A DNA stretch of 64,000 bases from Pectobacterium cacticida (GTDB taxonomy: Bacteria; Pseudomonadota; Gammaproteobacteria; Enterobacterales; Enterobacteriaceae): contig NZ_CP133656.1 in the NCBI RefSeq assembly GCF_036885195.1, positions 1,736,001-1,800,000 of the forward strand, in the 5' to 3' direction. Every line of letters starts with the position of its first letter. Position 1 is the first letter of the stretch. Made by a program: the position numbers and the translations under genes. Below the pieces are notes generated by a model that was given only the letters and a program-made list of their open reading frames with translations, had not been told where the DNA came from and did not search any database. Below, piece by piece: positions 62,602 through 64,000 of the stretch.

Positions 62602-63546
62602 TTAACAAGAACCGATCGATGGGAAATAGGTCTGTGCGTTAGGCTGTTTCGTACTGCAGTTCCAGCTCACACCGCAATCCTGGGGATTGGTAATTGGTGG
62701 TGATGTTTGAGCCTGGGTAGTCGTCTGAGCTGCGGCACAGCTTCCGATGGATGGAAAATAGGTTTGCGCCTGTGCGCCACCATTACAGCCTACAATCTGC
62801 GTCAGCAACTGAGTTGTGATGCCTATCGTCGGGAAGAAGGTTTGTGCCTGAGCAGGAGCCTGAGCCGCGGCACAGCTTCCGATGGATGGGAAATAGGTTT
62901 GTGCCTGAGCGCCGCAGTTCCAGCTCACGCCGCAATCCTGAGGATTAGTAATCGGTGGAGGAGGTGGCAGAGTTTGCGGTTGCGCCGGAGCCTGAGCGGC
63001 TGCGCAATGACCAATGGACGGGAAATAGGTTTGCGCCTGTACCCCCCCATTACAGCCCACAATTTGTGTCAGTATACCCGTTGTTACCGTTAGACATTGC
63101 ATGCTTAACGTAGGGAATTGCGCCTGAGCAGGAGCCTGAGCGGCTGCACAATGACCAATGGACGGGAAATAGGTTTGCGCCTGTATCCCCCCATTACAGC
63201 CCACAATTTGTGTCAGTATACCCGTTGTTGCTGTTACACATTGCATGCTCAGCGTTGGGAACTGTGCCTGAGCAGGAGCCTGCGCTGCGGCGCAATGGCC
63301 AATAGACGGGAAGTAGGTTTGCGCTTGCGCGCCACCATTACAGCCTACAATTTTCGTCAGCAGACCCGTTGTCACCTGTGCACATTTGATACTCAGTGTT
63401 GGGAACTGAGCCTGTGCAGCATCATTGTTGCAACAGGCCGTTTGTCCTGTTTGTACACAACCAGGAAGACTGAGAAATGTTTGATCTTGGTTTGTCTGAT
63501 TATTCGCCGTGTTAGCTGGACAAACTGGCGGAAAGTAAGTAAACAT
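62602..63546 (-). CDS. Cys-rich tandem-repeat protein, candidate multi-core RiPP precursor
   Basis: 314 residues from the ATG at 63546, chosen because GAGGAAC lies seven bases upstream; the frame is open 11 codons further. There are 21 Cys. After a 45-residue start (MFTYFPPVCPAN), three near-identical 48-residue units run from 46 to 189, each FPTLS..C - TTG.LT.IVGCNGG - QAQTYFPSIGHC - AAAQAPAQ; three shorter variants follow, two with NPQDCGVSWNC. YFPSIG(H/S)C occurs six times and is the C-terminus. Almost no charged residues. Ser/Thr three to five residues before Cys suits lanthionine rings. No usual leader is visible. Gene composition and strand place it first in the operon. Confidence 0.75.
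   Translation of the reverse strand: MFTYFPPVCPANTANNQTNQDQTFLSLPGCVQTGQTACCNNDAAQAQFPTLSIKCAQVTTGLLTKIVGCNGGAQAQTYFPSIGHCAAAQAPAQAQFPTLSMQCVTATTGILTQIVGCNGGIQAQTYFPSIGHCAAAQAPAQAQFPTLSMQCLTVTTGILTQIVGCNGGVQAQTYFPSIGHCAAAQAPAQPQTLPPPPPITNPQDCGVSWNCGAQAQTYFPSIGSCAAAQAPAQAQTFFPTIGITTQLLTQIVGCNGGAQAQTYFPSIGSCAAAQTTTQAQTSPPITNPQDCGVSWNCSTKQPNAQTYFPSIGSC
62980..63411 (-). repeat. Three 144-base tandem repeats inside the repeat-protein gene
   Basis: Copies at 63411-63268, 63267-63124 and 63123-62980, differing at few positions that mostly keep the protein. The similarity suggests recent duplication or gene conversion. Shorter pieces of the unit recur between 62602 and 62979. Confidence 0.85.
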
Positions 63547-63580
63547 TGATTTGTTCCTCATGCGTTTTGTGAGTAACACA

Positions 63581-63627
63581 AACCACTTACTGTCATTGTT
63601 TGGCGACGTGCAGTAAGTGGTTTTTTT
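63581..63627. promoter_or_regulatory. Twelve-pair hairpin in the leader of the repeat-protein gene
   Basis: AACCACTTACTG (63581-63592) pairs perfectly with CAGTAAGTGGTT (63611-63622); on the plus strand seven T follow, like an intrinsic terminator, but no plus-strand gene ends here. On the minus strand it lies 35 bases before the ATG as a 5' leader hairpin. Confidence 0.6.
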
Positions 63628-63642
63628 ACACTGGGCTATGCT

Positions 63643-63707
63643 GCATATGTATATTGCTATCTCGCATATGACCAGTGCATGTTCATATTAGCCGCAGTAT
63701 TTCATAT
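63643..63707 (-). promoter_or_regulatory. Four CATAT motifs phased by about 20 bases
   Basis: CATAT begins at 63644, 63665, 63684 and 63703 (steps 21, 19, 19); the first two are GCATATG. TATACA, a possible -10, lies near the first. The spacing of two helical turns suggests a multi-site operator for the RiPP-like operon. Confidence 0.35.
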
Positions 63708-63800
63708 CGCTATTACACGCGATTACACAAAACGATATCGTGATAATTAACTATTTGTTTTTGATTAGAATAAAACACCTTTCAGTTAGTCATGAATTTA

Positions 63801-63836
63801 AAAACCCGCTTCTTTGTCTTTAAGGTGCGGTTTTTT
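63801..63836. terminator. Hairpin near the window end
   Basis: AAAACC(C)GC and GCGGTTTTTT pair across a short loop with T-tracts on both strands, so it may act in either direction. The rest of 63628-64000 is A+T-rich and I see no gene in it. Confidence 0.45.
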
Positions 63837-64000
63837 CTATCGTAACAATTACATCGAAAGATAATCATTTATTTGTTAATGTTTTAATGGTTGCAAAAAT
63901 ATTGTTCACGAGATTGTTATAATATTGTCATAATTAGATGTTATAGATTTTTTTAGTCGACGATGTCAACACTGTAAGCAGTGAATCGTTAATTCTAGAG

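Noticed and set aside
62602..63411. Repeats taken for a CRISPR array
   Set aside because: Units are 144 bases, contiguous, without spacers, and keep one reading frame; they are coding repeats.
62707..63549. Two plus-strand open frames opposite the repeat-protein gene
   Set aside because: They mirror the repeats of the minus-strand gene and have no ribosome sites; the minus-strand frame has a good one and fits the operon.

Overview
The window looks like chromosome of a plant-associated soft-rot enterobacterium (family Pectobacteriaceae: Pectobacterium, Brenneria or Dickeya type). The long conserved blocks (hinT-lpoB-thiK-nagZ-ndh-ycfJ, mfd/lolCDE-nagK-cobB, btuCED-nlpC, aroH-ppsR-ppsA, ydiK-ydiJ-menI, sufABCDSE-ldtE-lpp-pykF) match Escherichia coli order closely. 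The insertions fit a soft-rot relative: a hmuSTUV haem locus, an arbGFB-type aryl-beta-glucoside operon with its own porin, and a secreted CE1-type esterase. The genus call is inference from gene content.

Layout. 0-15.3 kb: house-keeping genes for cell envelope, repair and sugar salvage (end of hinT, lpoB, thiK, nagZ, ndh, ycfJ, a yegD-like Hsp70, mfd, lolCDE, nagK, cobB). 15.3-17.9 kb: an accessory patch with a small Cys-rich ORF behind a Fur-like box, a Crp/Fnr-type regulator, and a divergent cupin-methyltransferase pair; ihfA, which precedes btuC in E. coli, is not here. 18-23.7 kb: vitamin B12 uptake (btuC, btuD) with btuE, nlpC, lplA and selO. 23.7-27.5 kb: haem import and use (hmuSTUV) behind a Fur box. 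27.6-38.9 kb: aroH, ppsR, ppsA, an ApbE-like lipoprotein, an unreported 29-codon gene with its own terminator, ydiK, ydiJ and menI. 39-45.5 kb: a Fur-boxed small gene and the suf Fe-S operon. 45.9-49.3 kb: ldtE, lpp and pykF. 49.6-57.2 kb: arbG-arbF-arbB controlled by two antiterminator/terminator elements, then a BglH-like porin and an esterase.

57.4-63.6 kb, minus strand, is the most unusual part: a five-gene operon that reads as a split lanthipeptide-type RiPP system. It begins with a 314-residue Cys-rich protein built from 48-residue tandem repeats. Then come an APH-fold kinase, a HopA1-like protein (lyase candidate), a LanC cyclase with all zinc ligands, and a sedolisin (S53) protease. 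Kinase, lyase and cyclase as separate proteins resemble class V lanthipeptide enzymes, but the multi-repeat substrate without an obvious leader, the S53 protease and the lack of any exporter gene differ from what I know of that class. The function is inferred; no product is known from the sequence.

Regulation that can be read directly: an FNR box before ndh, Fur boxes before hmuS, the 39.4 kb gene and the small Cys-rich ORF, Cra-type sites before ppsA and pykF (opposite directions of glycolysis), BglG-type RAT elements in the arb operon, and several hairpin terminators.
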